A DNA stretch of 64,000 bases from Thermococcus litoralis DSM 5473 (lineage in GTDB: Archaea > Methanobacteriota_B > Thermococci > Thermococcales > Thermococcaceae): contig NC_022084.1 in the NCBI RefSeq assembly GCF_000246985.2, positions 682,701 through 746,700 on the forward strand, given 5' to 3'. Positions within the stretch are counted from its first letter, which is position 1. Each line of letters begins with the position of its first letter. The notes under the pieces are model-generated. The model did no database searches. It was not told where the DNA came from and saw nothing but the letters and a program-made list of their open reading frames with translations. The translations under genes were made by a program, and so were the position numbers. Below are positions 1-7,940 of the stretch, one piece after another.

Positions 1-423
1 AACAAAACATACCTAAAAACAGCAAAACTCCTCCTCAATTCCTTTAAGATCCCCTACAAAGGAGGAGGATTTGTAGTGAATTCTCCATATGGACTTTGGA
101 TTCTAGAGTATGGATACAATTCAAATGAACTGGTTTTAAACGGGCACATTATAGCACTCCAAGGCCTCTACTACTACTGGGAAGTCATAAAAGACCCTTA
201 TGCAAAGGAGCTGTTTGACAACGGGACAGTCTCTGTTGCAAAGGCTCTTCCACACTTTGATAAGGAAGGATGGAGTTTATACTCGAACATTCATGGAAAA
301 GCAATGAGAAAATACCACGAACTCCATATCCAGCTCTTGGAATGGCTCTATGAAAAAACGGAAAATGAGATCTTTAAAGAATATGCAGAAAAATGGAAGA
401 GATCACTCAAGGATGTGCGGTAG
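1..423 (+). CDS. D-glucuronyl C5-epimerase-like protein, C-terminal part (gene truncated by window start)
   Basis: The frame is open from base 1, so only the last 140 residues are present. The visible part, with GGGFVVNSPYGLWILEYGY followed by LNGHIIALQGLYYYWE and a terminal HELHIQLLEWLYE helix, matches the C-terminal (alpha/alpha barrel) domain of D-glucuronyl C5-epimerases, which invert C5 of uronic acids in polysaccharides. In Thermococcales the substrate is unknown, so enzymatic specificity is inference. The end overlaps the convergent ECF transporter gene by 21 bases. Family assignment is from recognised motifs in a fragment only; the N-terminal part that would show a signal peptide or membrane anchor lies outside the window. 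Confidence 0.7.
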   Translation, partial: NKTYLKTAKLLLNSFKIPYKGGGFVVNSPYGLWILEYGYNSNELVLNGHIIALQGLYYYWEVIKDPYAKELFDNGTVSVAKALPHFDKEGWSLYSNIHGKAMRKYHELHIQLLEWLYEKTENEIFKEYAEKWKRSLKDVR

Positions 424-990
424 CGACCTAATAACCGGCAGAGCGACGAGAATACCGATTACAACATCCACAGCACTTTGAATGGCATTTGGAATGCCTA
501 TCACTAGCCAGAATGGAATATGGAACCACTCTTCAATAGTTGGTATTACTTGTTCTCTTGGAATGCCCAGCCACAGCGGTAGGGCATAGTAGTAGTTCAT
601 TGCAACCATTGCGGGGATCCTTATTGCAATTCCTATCAGATACGCCACAAGCACAAATATTACAAGGTCTCTCTCCCTCTTGTAGTTCTTGAAGTCAAAC
701 CTTGTGATCCTTTTAGCAATTTCAAGGCCTATTACCACACTCAAGGTTGCAAAGAACTTCATACTGGCTCCCAACCAAGAGGCAGACGATACTAAACTCA
801 AACCCAAAAACAATAATACTAAGGCCGTTACACTGCCCCAAAAGCCCAACAAAATGTAGATAACCACTATCGGGACGGCTACAAGATCAATTGTCATTCC
901 CCATTGAGTCGGAACCTTAAGCGGGGAAATCTGCAATACCAACGATAAGCTCAGCAGCAGTCCGATTAATCCTATCTCCCTAGCCTTCAT
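403..990 (-). CDS. ECF transporter substrate-binding (S) component, RibU-like
   Basis: A 195-residue integral membrane protein with about six hydrophobic helices. The N-terminal half (SPLKVPTQWGMTIDLVAVPI then a long hydrophobic stretch) has the layout of S components of energy-coupling-factor vitamin transporters, most like the riboflavin type. These bind a vitamin in the membrane and dock on a shared EcfAAT energising module, which is not encoded here. The ATG at 990 has a good GGTGG site. A palindrome and half-site flank the TATA box (separate entry), implying specific repression, as usual for vitamin uptake. The actual ligand cannot be read from the sequence; biotin or another vitamin remains possible. 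Confidence 0.6.
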   Translation of the reverse strand: MKAREIGLIGLLLSLSLVLQISPLKVPTQWGMTIDLVAVPIVVIYILLGFWGSVTALVLLFLGLSLVSSASWLGASMKFFATLSVVIGLEIAKRITRFDFKNYKRERDLVIFVLVAYLIGIAIRIPAMVAMNYYYALPLWLGIPREQVIPTIEEWFHIPFWLVIGIPNAIQSAVDVVIGILVALPVIRSLPHILE

Positions 991-1012
991 TTAAACCACC
1001 ATCCGTGCTTTT

Positions 1013-1049
1013 GTTCCAATCTTTATAAAATTTTGTTCCATAATTGGAA
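1013..1049 (-). promoter_or_regulatory. Promoter with flanking operator-like repeats for the ECF transporter gene
   Basis: On the minus strand a TATA-like TTTTATAAAG lies at 1021-1030. Immediately upstream is the perfect dyad TTCCA-TAAT-TGGAA (1036-1049, plus-strand reading), and immediately downstream a half-site GTTCCAAT (1013-1020). A repressor bound here would cover the TATA box. The regulator is not identified. Confidence 0.5.
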
Positions 1050-1080
1050 TATTTGAACGGACAAAAATGAGAAGCAAAGC

Positions 1081-1120
1081 ATTTATATGTTCCATGAAAA
1101 TAAATTCTACGGTGGTTGGC
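1081..1120 (+). promoter_or_regulatory. Promoter and ribosome site of the cysteine desulfurase gene
   Basis: TATA-like ATTTATATG at 1081-1089 and GGTGGT at 1111-1116 precede the ATG at 1121. An upstream in-frame ATG at 1067 lies before the TATA box and is therefore unlikely to be used. Confidence 0.5.
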
Positions 1121-2317
1121 ATGAGAATACCCGAAGATGTTCGGAAAGATATCCCTTTAACGCAGGAGGTCATATATTTTGACAACACCGCAACTTCTCT
1201 AACCCCCAAACCAGTTGTTGAGGCCATGGACGAGTATTATTTGAAATATAGGGCAAACGTCCACCGTGGAGTGCACAGGCTCTCTCAAAAGGCGACCCAT
1301 GAATATGAGAAGGCAAGGGAAATCACAGCAAAGTTCATTGGAGCTAAATTTGAGGAGATTGCCTTCACAAAGAACACGAGTGAAAGCTTGAATTTAACGG
1401 CTCTTGGTTTGGAGGGGATTTTTAAGAAAGGAGACAAGATAGTGACAACTCCCTACGAACATCACTCCGACTTGCTCCCTTGGCAGAGATTAGCCAAAAA
1501 ACTTGGACTGAAACTGGAGATAATCGAAGGAGACAACGAAGGAAACTTGGATTTAGCGGATGCGGAGAAGAAAATCAAGGGAGCAAAGCTTGTAGCCATA
1601 CAGCATGTCTCCAATGCCCTTGGAGTCATCCACGAGGTAGAAGAAATCGGAAAGATGGCGAAAGAGGAAGGAGCAATATTTGTTGTCGATGCAGCCCAAA
1701 GCGTCGGGCACATGGAGGTTAACGTTAACAAACTTCACGCAGACTTCTTGGCATTTTCGGGACACAAAGGACCAATGGGCCCAACTGGAATAGGAGTGCT
1801 TTACATAAGGGAGGAATTCTTCGATGTGTTCGAGCCCCCGTTAATAGGTGGGGGAACAATTGAAGACGTTGATCTTTATGATTACAAGCTCACCGAACCA
1901 CCAGAGCGCTATGAAGCCGGTACGCCAAATATTGGAGGGGCAATAGGTCTTGCTGCTGGAATAAAGTACATTGAAAAAATAGGCATAGACAAAATCGAAA
2001 AGCAAGAACACAAGCTTGTGAAAAGAACAACTGAAGGCTTAACAGAGCTTGAAGTTCCATGGTACGGACCAAGAGACCTCAAAAAGCATGCTGGAGTTGT
2101 GAGTTTTAACGTCCCTCCGCTTCATCCCCACGACGTTGCCGCCGTTCTGGATGAGCACAACATTATGGTAAGGAGCGGTCATCACTGTGCATTGCCGGTA
2201 ATGAAAAAGCTTGGCATAAATGGAACTGTTAGGGCTTCTTTCCATGTGTACAACAGCATTGAAGAAGTTGAAACGTTCCTTGGGGTTATGGAGGAGCTTG
2301 TGAAAAGTTTAAGGTAA
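1121..2317 (+). CDS. Cysteine desulfurase, SufS/CsdA-like (group II)
   Basis: A 398-residue PLP-dependent class V aminotransferase-fold enzyme expected to take sulfur from cysteine for Fe-S cluster and thiocofactor assembly. Visible signatures are VIYFDNTATSLTPKP at the N-terminus, FVVDAAQS with the PLP-ring Asp at 190, SGHKGPMGPTG with the Schiff-base Lys at 216, and RSGHHCA with the sulfur-accepting Cys at 356. The length and the short active-site loop fit group II (SufS) enzymes. The start at 1121 is chosen because it follows GGTGGT and lies downstream of the TATA box. No suf scaffold genes are adjacent. A T-rich terminator follows directly. Confidence 0.9.
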   Translation: MRIPEDVRKDIPLTQEVIYFDNTATSLTPKPVVEAMDEYYLKYRANVHRGVHRLSQKATHEYEKAREITAKFIGAKFEEIAFTKNTSESLNLTALGLEGIFKKGDKIVTTPYEHHSDLLPWQRLAKKLGLKLEIIEGDNEGNLDLADAEKKIKGAKLVAIQHVSNALGVIHEVEEIGKMAKEEGAIFVVDAAQSVGHMEVNVNKLHADFLAFSGHKGPMGPTGIGVLYIREEFFDVFEPPLIGGGTIEDVDLYDYKLTEPPERYEAGTPNIGGAIGLAAGIKYIEKIGIDKIEKQEHKLVKRTTEGLTELEVPWYGPRDLKKHAGVVSFNVPPLHPHDVAAVLDEHNIMVRSGHHCALPVMKKLGINGTVRASFHVYNSIEEVETFLGVMEELVKSLR

Positions 2318-2332
2318 TTTTTTCTTTTTTAA
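2318..2332 (+). terminator. T-rich terminator after the cysteine desulfurase gene
   Basis: Two runs of six or more T separated by a single C follow the stop codon immediately, the usual archaeal termination signal. The following 200 bases (to about 2540) hold no gene I can support. Confidence 0.6.
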
Positions 2333-2540
2333 ACTTTTGGAGGAGTTTGCTTAGGGATAGGAGAACTTCCGCTTCAAGTGCACACCTCCAAGACAGCAAA
2401 GTTCAAGACCCACCGTTTAAAGAATGCTAGAGCTTTTATTAAGCCCTAAAAAGGATCTAAGCTCCATTTACCCAAAAATATCGTCTCTCATCGTTCACAT
2501 GCAGATTTTTCATGATTTTTAATGGATTGTATGTGTAGAA

Positions 2541-2590
2541 GGCTGTTTATAAAAGCTCATACAAAAAATGAAACGTTCCGAAACGTTCTT
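2541..2590 (+). promoter_or_regulatory. Promoter with tandem 10-bp repeat at the transcription start
   Basis: TATA-like TTTATAAAA at 2546-2554. About 20 bases downstream, at the expected transcription start, GAAACGTTCC and GAAACGTTCT stand in tandem (2570-2589), one helical turn apart, each with an AACGTT dyad. Position and phasing suggest a repressor site; the regulator is unknown. Confidence 0.5.
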
Positions 2591-2642
2591 TTCACCGGGT
2601 TCCTAAAATAGGTAAAGAGCCTAGTTAAGAATGGTGATGAAC

Positions 2643-3845
2643 ATGAGATGGTTGAAAGTTTGGGTGTTAATAGCCCTGTTGGTTGGGAGCATAATACCAG
2701 CGGGATTGAGCCTGGCAGATGAAAACACCACCATAGAAAATGAAACAGAGCCTTTGCCACCAGAAATACAAAACATAACGCAGGAGGAGAGGATAGCCGA
2801 GCATACTGTTGCAGTCCTTGAAAGATTAAGCAATATAACAACAAGACTAATTAACAATACAAACTTGCCAGATAACTCAAGCGTTATGAGACACTACCAA
2901 CTGGCCGAAGAGTATAAGGAAGATGCCCTCGCTGCTTATGAAAGCGGCGACTATTACAACACCATAATCAATGGCTTAACGGCAATGCATCACTACAGAG
3001 AAGTTCTGAAGAGCTTTGAAAGAGGAAAAGAGGAGCTCAAAGAAAGGTTGCCAGAGGAAATAAAGAGAATGGAAGGCTACTTTAGAATGGCTGAGAGAAC
3101 TATAGAGATCGCTCAAAAACAGGGGATTGATGTAGAAAACGCAACAATGCTTTTACAAGAAACTAAGGAGGCTTACAAGACTGTGTTGGAGGACATAAAA
3201 GCCAAAGATTTCGAGAAAGCTAAAGAAGACTTCGAAGTTGCGAGGGAGAAAAAAGCGGCGCTAGATGAGGAACTAAAGAGAATAAGAAAGGAACTTGTAG
3301 AAGCAAACGCTGACAAGATAGTAAATGAGTTCTTGGAGAAAGGTGCAAGGGGAATAGAAGTGGCAGAGAAGGTAATTGAGGAGGCAGAAGAAAAGGGCTA
3401 CGATGCAAGTGAACTTCAAGAAAGGCTTGAAGCGTTTAGAGAAGTCTACGATAAGGTTAAAGCTCTAGCGGATGAAGGAAAATACGACGAAGCCCTTCAA
3501 GTCATAAGAGATAACGCAGAGACCATAAAAGAATTTCACAAGGCAATGGCATTTATCCAGAGAAAGTTCCACGAGAGAGAAGCCCAAGAAAAGATGAGAA
3601 ACATGAGAACATTTCTCAGAGAGATTAACGGCAGAATTCAGAAGGATGCAAAGGCCTTGAGAGAGCTCAAGAGGAGAGGAGTAGATACAAGAAAGGCAGA
3701 ACTGCAGCTTAAAACTTCGATACAAGAGGTAAGACTTGGAATCGAGCTCCTAAAACACAAAAAGCCAGCAGAAGCAAAGATGCACTTTGCAATCGCCCTG
3801 GACATGTTCCATAGAGTGGATGAGTTCATCTTAAGGCACCTCTGA
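2643..3845 (+). CDS. Secreted alpha-helical (coiled-coil) protein of unknown function
   Basis: A 400-residue protein with a clear signal peptide (MRWLKVWVLIALLVGSIIPA, cleavage near GLSLA-DE). The remainder is almost entirely charged helices rich in Glu, Lys and Arg, with repeated blocks of the type YKEDALAAYESGDY and KVKALADEGKYDEALQVI that look like degenerate helical hairpin repeats. There is no membrane anchor or lipobox after the signal peptide, so it is probably released or held in the envelope by a partner. The ATG at 2643 is chosen because GGTGAT lies just before it; two in-frame ATGs slightly upstream (2631, 2637) overlap that site. The next gene, also exported, is 28 bases away and likely co-transcribed. 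I do not recognise a named family. Confidence 0.75.
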   Translation: MRWLKVWVLIALLVGSIIPAGLSLADENTTIENETEPLPPEIQNITQEERIAEHTVAVLERLSNITTRLINNTNLPDNSSVMRHYQLAEEYKEDALAAYESGDYYNTIINGLTAMHHYREVLKSFERGKEELKERLPEEIKRMEGYFRMAERTIEIAQKQGIDVENATMLLQETKEAYKTVLEDIKAKDFEKAKEDFEVAREKKAALDEELKRIRKELVEANADKIVNEFLEKGARGIEVAEKVIEEAEEKGYDASELQERLEAFREVYDKVKALADEGKYDEALQVIRDNAETIKEFHKAMAFIQRKFHEREAQEKMRNMRTFLREINGRIQKDAKALRELKRRGVDTRKAELQLKTSIQEVRLGIELLKHKKPAEAKMHFAIALDMFHRVDEFILRHL

Positions 3846-3873
3846 TTTCTAATTTTTTATGGAGGTGGAAAGT

Positions 3874-4446
3874 ATGAAAAAGGATTTACTTGCCTTATTG
3901 ATTTTTATTCCCCTTGTAAGTGCAGGGAACGTAAACATAACCCCCTATGGAGACGGATACGCAACTGTAGAAATTGAAGTGCCCGTTGATGACTATGCAA
4001 CGCAGGTTACATTATCTTTGATTGGGGATCATTACGAAGACGTCTTTGTTACCGACGAAAACGATAATCCTCTTGAATATTACCTAAACGGAAATGAGAT
4101 TACCGTAAACGCTCAAGATGCCCAGATAGTGAAGATAACCTATACTACTCCAGATTTGATTAAGCAAGAGGGCCTTGTTTGGACAATCTCATTGAGATCA
4201 GACAATCCAGTGAGCGTTATATTACCAGAAGGGGCAAGTTTGGTGGACATGAGTGATGTCCCCCTCGAAGTTGAGGGCAATAAAATAACACTTCTAGCGG
4301 GAGAAATTGAGGTAAGTTTCACCCTTGAAGAGGGAACAGACACCCCGAATCTCGCAAAAGAAAAGAGTGCCCCAACAAAAATTATCCTTTCACTGGGGGT
4401 GCTTTTGCTGATTTCAATTTTGGGGTTTGCCCTCTGGAAGAGATGA
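3874..4446 (+). CDS. Membrane-anchored extracytoplasmic beta protein
   Basis: A 190-residue protein with an N-terminal signal peptide (MKKDLLALLIFIPLVSAG), an acidic beta-rich domain, a spacer with TPNLAKEKSAPTK, and a C-terminal transmembrane helix ending in LWKR. This is a type I topology, with the domain outside the cell. The strong GGAGGTGG at 3861-3868 fixes the ATG at 3874 rather than the upstream in-frame ATG at 3859. It follows the coiled-coil exported protein and probably forms an operon and a surface complex with it, the anchored protein holding the soluble one. Function is not known. Confidence 0.7.
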   Translation: MKKDLLALLIFIPLVSAGNVNITPYGDGYATVEIEVPVDDYATQVTLSLIGDHYEDVFVTDENDNPLEYYLNGNEITVNAQDAQIVKITYTTPDLIKQEGLVWTISLRSDNPVSVILPEGASLVDMSDVPLEVEGNKITLLAGEIEVSFTLEEGTDTPNLAKEKSAPTKIILSLGVLLLISILGFALWKR

Positions 4447-4510
4447 TGTTCGACCTTTTCTTTCAATAAATTTTATGAAGTATGGTTCATAAATTCTGGT
4501 TGGTGATTCT

Positions 4511-4786
4511 ATGCTGGTTGCAAAGCCATGTACAAGCATGAAGGCAATAAACGTAACCCCTAAAGAAAAGTTTGATTTAGACCTCGAAGAGGTCTGCGAA
4601 TGCTTAGCGGAGAAAGGCTACCAGATAAAGCGGGTAACCAAGTTCTTAGCTCTTGTTAGAAAGACATATGACATAAGCATATTCCCGAGCGGAAAAATTA
4701 TAGTCAAGGAAACAAACAACAAAGAGGAAGCTTTAAAAATTGCCCAGGAAATCTACGAGTGCATCAAGGCGTACAAGGTGAGCTAA
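4511..4786 (+). CDS. Small conserved protein of unknown function
   Basis: A 91-residue protein with good GGTTGGTGATT ribosome site before the ATG. The order strand-helix-strand-strand-strand-helix, with DISIFPSGKIIVKETNNKEEALKIAQEIYE at the end, loosely recalls one repeat of the TATA-binding-protein fold, but that is only a secondary-structure impression. It contains three Cys (C7, C29, C31 and one more near the end). Its stop overlaps the next start (TAATG), so translation is coupled to the downstream 266-residue protein, pointing to a shared task. Confidence 0.65.
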   Translation: MLVAKPCTSMKAINVTPKEKFDLDLEEVCECLAEKGYQIKRVTKFLALVRKTYDISIFPSGKIIVKETNNKEEALKIAQEIYECIKAYKVS

Positions 4787-5586
4787 TGTTTACAATAGAA
4801 GAGATAAGTGAGAAGGTCAACAGAATAAGAAAAGAAAACGGTTTTCCCCTAGTGCCATTTGTAATAGATGAAATCAGATATGACAAGGAAAGAGATAAGC
4901 TGTTTATAATAGGCAGAGATAGAAGTGATAAAAGTGCAATAATCGGGAACAGCTTTGTAATCGGAAAGCTTAGAGAAGAACTCGGTGTGAAGCAAGTTAC
5001 AGTATATTCAAAGCTTGACCTGCTTATAAAGCAAAAAAAGCTCGAAAAAAATTTGGAAAGAATTAAAGGAACTTTTTTGGAATTTTTGGAACCAATCATC
5101 CAAGCAGAGTTCAAATTTCCTCCCCGAAAGTGGCCCGAGATAAAAGCAGACGAGAAAGCCCTTGTTTTTCTCAGCTTTAATGCAAAGGCCATGATAGGCT
5201 TTGCTGAAAAATTAGGGTTAAAAACTGAGAAAATCGGCATCAAGTACACATTTCCAAAAATAAGCTATGAACCAATAGACGGCTCCCTTAGAGAGTTGTT
5301 TTACCCAGATGAGGAAAAGCTGAAAGATATCGCCAAAGAAAGGGGAATCAATCTCGTCATTGCAGATTTTCCATTCGATTTGAAGTTTATTGAGGATGTG
5401 GCACTGCTAAATCCCCTAAGGTTTCTCCACATTGGGTTCTTTGAGGCCAAGTACTTTTTCGGCTTTGAAAAGCCTGTCAGGATTGACAAGGATGCCATGA
5501 TAGACTTTGTAGTGGATATGGTTGCTGAAGGATTAATGGAGTCCACAGATGGGGCAAACTTAATATGGTGGGCATGGAAAAAGTAA
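4786..5586 (+). CDS. Conserved archaeal protein of unknown function, 266 residues
   Basis: The start MFTIEEISEKVNRIR at 4786 overlaps the previous stop by one base and has GGTGAG upstream. The protein is soluble, mixed alpha/beta, with no signal peptide or recognised catalytic motif; the C-terminal half contains NLVIADFPFDLKFIEDVALLNPLRFLHIGFFEA and ends GANLIWWAWKK. It sits in the middle of a three-gene operon (4511-6174) with a small protein and a P-loop kinase. I do not recognise the family. Confidence 0.65.
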   Translation: MFTIEEISEKVNRIRKENGFPLVPFVIDEIRYDKERDKLFIIGRDRSDKSAIIGNSFVIGKLREELGVKQVTVYSKLDLLIKQKKLEKNLERIKGTFLEFLEPIIQAEFKFPPRKWPEIKADEKALVFLSFNAKAMIGFAEKLGLKTEKIGIKYTFPKISYEPIDGSLRELFYPDEEKLKDIAKERGINLVIADFPFDLKFIEDVALLNPLRFLHIGFFEAKYFFGFEKPVRIDKDAMIDFVVDMVAEGLMESTDGANLIWWAWKK

Positions 5587-5598
5587 CCTGGTGGTTAG

Positions 5599-6174
5599 AT
5601 GATAATAGGAGTTGTTGGTAAAATCGCAGCTGGAAAAACAACAATTGCAAAGTTTTTCGAGGAGAGAGGTTTTTGCAGGGTTTCATGCAGTGATCCGTTA
5701 ATTGATCTTTTAACCCACAACCTAAGCGAGTACTCATGGCTCCCAGAAGTTCCAGAAAAGAGCGAACCAACAAGAGATAAACTCATTGAATACGGTAGAT
5801 ACCTAAAGGAAACCTACGGGGAAGATATCCTGATAAGACTCGCATTGGACAAGAAAAGAAACTGCGAAAACGTTGTCATTGACGGGGTTCGCTCAAGAGG
5901 AGAAATAGAGGCGATAAAAAAGCGAGGCGGGTTTATAATCTATGTTGAAGCGAGGCCAGAGATAAGGTATGAACGCTTAAAGAAGAGAAACGCAGGTAAA
6001 GATAAGGTGATAAAAAGCTTTGAGGATTTCTTAAAGGCTGATGAAGCTGAGGAGGAGCTTTATCACACGAGCAAGCTTAAAGATTTGGCTGACTTTTTGA
6101 TTGTAAATGAAGGAACTTTGGAAGAGCTGAAGGCAAAGGTCGAGGACATAATAAGGAAGCTCACTCGCACATGA
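5599..6174 (+). CDS. P-loop nucleotide kinase-like protein (UPF0200/dephospho-CoA kinase-like)
   Basis: A 191-residue protein opening with MIIGVVGKIAAGKTTIAKFF, a Walker A loop at residues 8-15. Downstream are a VIDGVRSRGEIEAI block corresponding to the second nucleotide motif of NMP-kinase-like enzymes, and a lid-like basic stretch RYERLKKRN. The closest architecture I know is the archaeal UPF0200 family, distantly related to adenylate and dephospho-CoA kinases. Archaeal dephospho-CoA kinase activity has been assigned to a different family, so the substrate is open. It is the third gene of the operon, 12 bases after the previous stop, with GGTGGTTAG as ribosome site. Confidence 0.65.
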   Translation: MIIGVVGKIAAGKTTIAKFFEERGFCRVSCSDPLIDLLTHNLSEYSWLPEVPEKSEPTRDKLIEYGRYLKETYGEDILIRLALDKKRNCENVVIDGVRSRGEIEAIKKRGGFIIYVEARPEIRYERLKKRNAGKDKVIKSFEDFLKADEAEEELYHTSKLKDLADFLIVNEGTLEELKAKVEDIIRKLTRT

Positions 6175-6237
6175 ACTTGCTGAAGAGAGTGGCAACAAAG
6201 GAAGGATCGTTTTTTGATCTGAGTTTAAACATCGAAA

Positions 6238-6280
6238 CCCTTAAATAGTTTACTCGCAAGTAAATTACTGGTGAGTAAAC
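6238..6280 (+). promoter_or_regulatory. Promoter with two tandem dyads overlapping the start of the DUF234 ATPase gene
   Basis: TATA-like CCTTAAATAG ends at 6248. It is followed at once by TTTACT-CGCA-AGTAAA (6249-6264) and TTACT-GGTG-AGTAA (6265-6278), whose centres are 15 bp apart; the outer arms GTTTACTC and GAGTAAAC (6248-6255 and 6273-6280) are also a perfect inverted repeat. The second dyad contains the GGTGAG ribosome site, so binding would block both transcription start and translation. Confidence 0.65.
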
Positions 6281-6282
6281 AA

Positions 6283-7677
6283 ATGTTCATAGACAGGGAG
6301 GAGGAGCTGGCCCTCCTTGAGGAGAGGCTGAGGAGCGGTAAGACCCAGTTCATCGTGATCTACGGCAGGAGAAGGGTGGGAAAGACTACTCTCATCCTTG
6401 AGTTCCTCCGGAGACACGGCGGCGTTTACCTGCTCGCGAGGGAGACGAGCGAAGCGGAAAACCTTGAGCGCTTCTCTCTCCGCCTCGCTGAATATTTCAA
6501 CGATTCGTTCCTCAAAAAGAACCCCCTGAGGAGCTGGGATGCGTTCTTCGAGTATATCTCAACTAAGGCCGAAAAGCCCCTCATCGTAGCCATAGACGAG
6601 TTCCCCTACCTCGTGAAGGGCAACAAAGCCCTGCCCTCAATCCTCCAGGAGTACTGGGAGATGAGGCTCTCAAAAGGGAAAATCTTCCTCATAATCTCCG
6701 GCTCAAGCGTCTCCATGATGGAGAGGCTCTTGGGCTACAAGAGCCCCCTCTACGGCAGAAGAACCGCCCAGCTCAAGCTCAAACCCCTCGACTTCTTCAA
6801 TGCAAGAGAGTTCCTCCCAAAATACCCGCTCGAGGACTTCGTGAGGGTCTACGGAATTTTGGGAGGCACGCCGGCTTATCTCCTTGAGTTCAGCGATGAA
6901 AAAAGCATTGAGGAGAACCTTAAGGGTTACTTCCGCGTTGATTCCTTCCTCTACGGCGATGCCCTCTTCGTCCTCCGCGAGGAGCTTGACGAGCCGAGGA
7001 ACTACTTCGCCATAATGGAGGCGATAGCGAGGGGAAAGACGACGCTTGGCGAGATAACCAACGATACCGGCCTTGAGAGGGCCACGGTCGGGAAGTACCT
7101 CAGCGTGCTCATAGACCTCGACCTCGTGAGGAGAGAACTGCCCGTAACGGCGAGCAGGAAGAGCAGGAAGGGGCGGTACTACATAGCCGACAACTACTTC
7201 GCCTTCTGGTTCCGCTACGTTTACCCCAACGCCGACATGATCGAGAGCGGTAACGGGGAGCTCCTCGTTGATGCCGTCATGGCCGACATAGACCACTACA
7301 CGGGAGGAGTGTTTGAAGGAGTTGCCAAGGAGTTTTTGCTAAGGTTGAACAAGCACGGAGAGCTTCCGTTTAAGTTCACCAAGATTGGAAGGTGGTGGCA
7401 CAAAGGGGAAGAGATAGACCTCGTTGCCCTGAACGAGCGGGAGAAAAAAGCCCTCTTCGTTGAGGTGAAGTGGAAGGAGCTCAAAGAGAAGGAGGCGAGG
7501 GGAATTCTGAAAGACCTTGAGAGAAAGGCGGAGCTCGTTGGACTGGAAGAGTGGGAGAAGTATTACGGACTTGTGGCAAAGAGGGTGGAGGGAAAGGGAG
7601 AGCTCAGAGAAGAGGGCTGGCAGGTTTGGGATTTGAGGGACTTCGAAAGGCTTATTTCCTCAAAGGCCCAACTTTAG
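6283..7677 (+). CDS. ATPase with C-terminal DUF234 (PD-(D/E)XK nuclease-like) domain
   Basis: A 464-residue archaeal ATPase_2-type protein. Walker A is GRRRVGKT at 28-35 and Walker B VAIDEFPYL near 102-110. The middle (about 250-300) reads as a winged helix: TTLGEITNDTGLERATVGKYLSVLIDLDLV. The C-terminus has RWWHKGEEIDLVAL followed by ALFVEVKWKEL, the D...ExK spacing of PD-(D/E)XK nucleases. These STAND-like ATPases are numerous and mobile in archaea, with unknown function. Codon use is much richer in GC than the flanking operon, suggesting transfer. A paralogue lies at 23804. The ATG at 6283 is preferred over the GTG at 6271 because GGTGAG precedes it. The wHTH could autoregulate through the start-codon dyads. 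Confidence 0.85.
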   Translation: MFIDREEELALLEERLRSGKTQFIVIYGRRRVGKTTLILEFLRRHGGVYLLARETSEAENLERFSLRLAEYFNDSFLKKNPLRSWDAFFEYISTKAEKPLIVAIDEFPYLVKGNKALPSILQEYWEMRLSKGKIFLIISGSSVSMMERLLGYKSPLYGRRTAQLKLKPLDFFNAREFLPKYPLEDFVRVYGILGGTPAYLLEFSDEKSIEENLKGYFRVDSFLYGDALFVLREELDEPRNYFAIMEAIARGKTTLGEITNDTGLERATVGKYLSVLIDLDLVRRELPVTASRKSRKGRYYIADNYFAFWFRYVYPNADMIESGNGELLVDAVMADIDHYTGGVFEGVAKEFLLRLNKHGELPFKFTKIGRWWHKGEEIDLVALNEREKKALFVEVKWKELKEKEARGILKDLERKAELVGLEEWEKYYGLVAKRVEGKGELREEGWQVWDLRDFERLISSKAQL

Positions 7678-7689
7678 AGGGTGGTGGTC

Positions 7690-7881
7690 TTGTCGCTCTT
7701 GCCGCTCGTCGGGATGTTCATATTCGGGAAGAAGAAGGGCGAAGATCTGGAGAAGATAGCGAAGCAGTACGGGCTTACAGAGAAGGATTTACATAAAATT
7801 AACGCATTAAGCATAGAGTTATCTAGTTACGATACACACGAGATCGTATCCAAGTTAACGGGAATAGATGCAAAAAAATAA
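7690..7881 (+). CDS. Short unknown protein, probable upstream half of a frameshifted gene
   Basis: Begins a few bases after the ATPase stop; GTGGTGG is followed by a TTG at 7690, the likely start, giving 63 residues (ATG at 7714 is an alternative). The product, with GKKKGEDLEKIAKQYGLTEK, ends at a TAA at 7879-7881 placed directly after an A7 tract. In the -1 frame the reading continues without a stop into the next open frame, and the joined sequence DAKK-IKKTREGKY reads smoothly. The zero-frame codons at the tract are A AAA AAA followed by TAA, a classic -1 slippery arrangement. A simple indel in A7 (real mutation or sequence error) is equally possible. Confidence 0.5.
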   Translation: MSLLPLVGMFIFGKKKGEDLEKIAKQYGLTEKDLHKINALSIELSSYDTHEIVSKLTGIDAKK

Positions 7882-7940
7882 AGAAAACGAGGGAAGGTAA
7901 ATACACGCCACATACTTTTGACCTGTATCACCCACACAGA

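Noticed and set aside
2338-2448. Short plus-strand open frame ending KNARAFIKP
   Set aside because: It has no start codon with ribosome site and I recognise nothing in it; it may be a relic but cannot be supported.
6703-7296. 197-residue minus-strand frame within the first DUF234 gene
   Set aside because: It is a shadow of the GC-rich coding strand, with no ribosome site and no recognisable protein; the same applies to 24188-24907.
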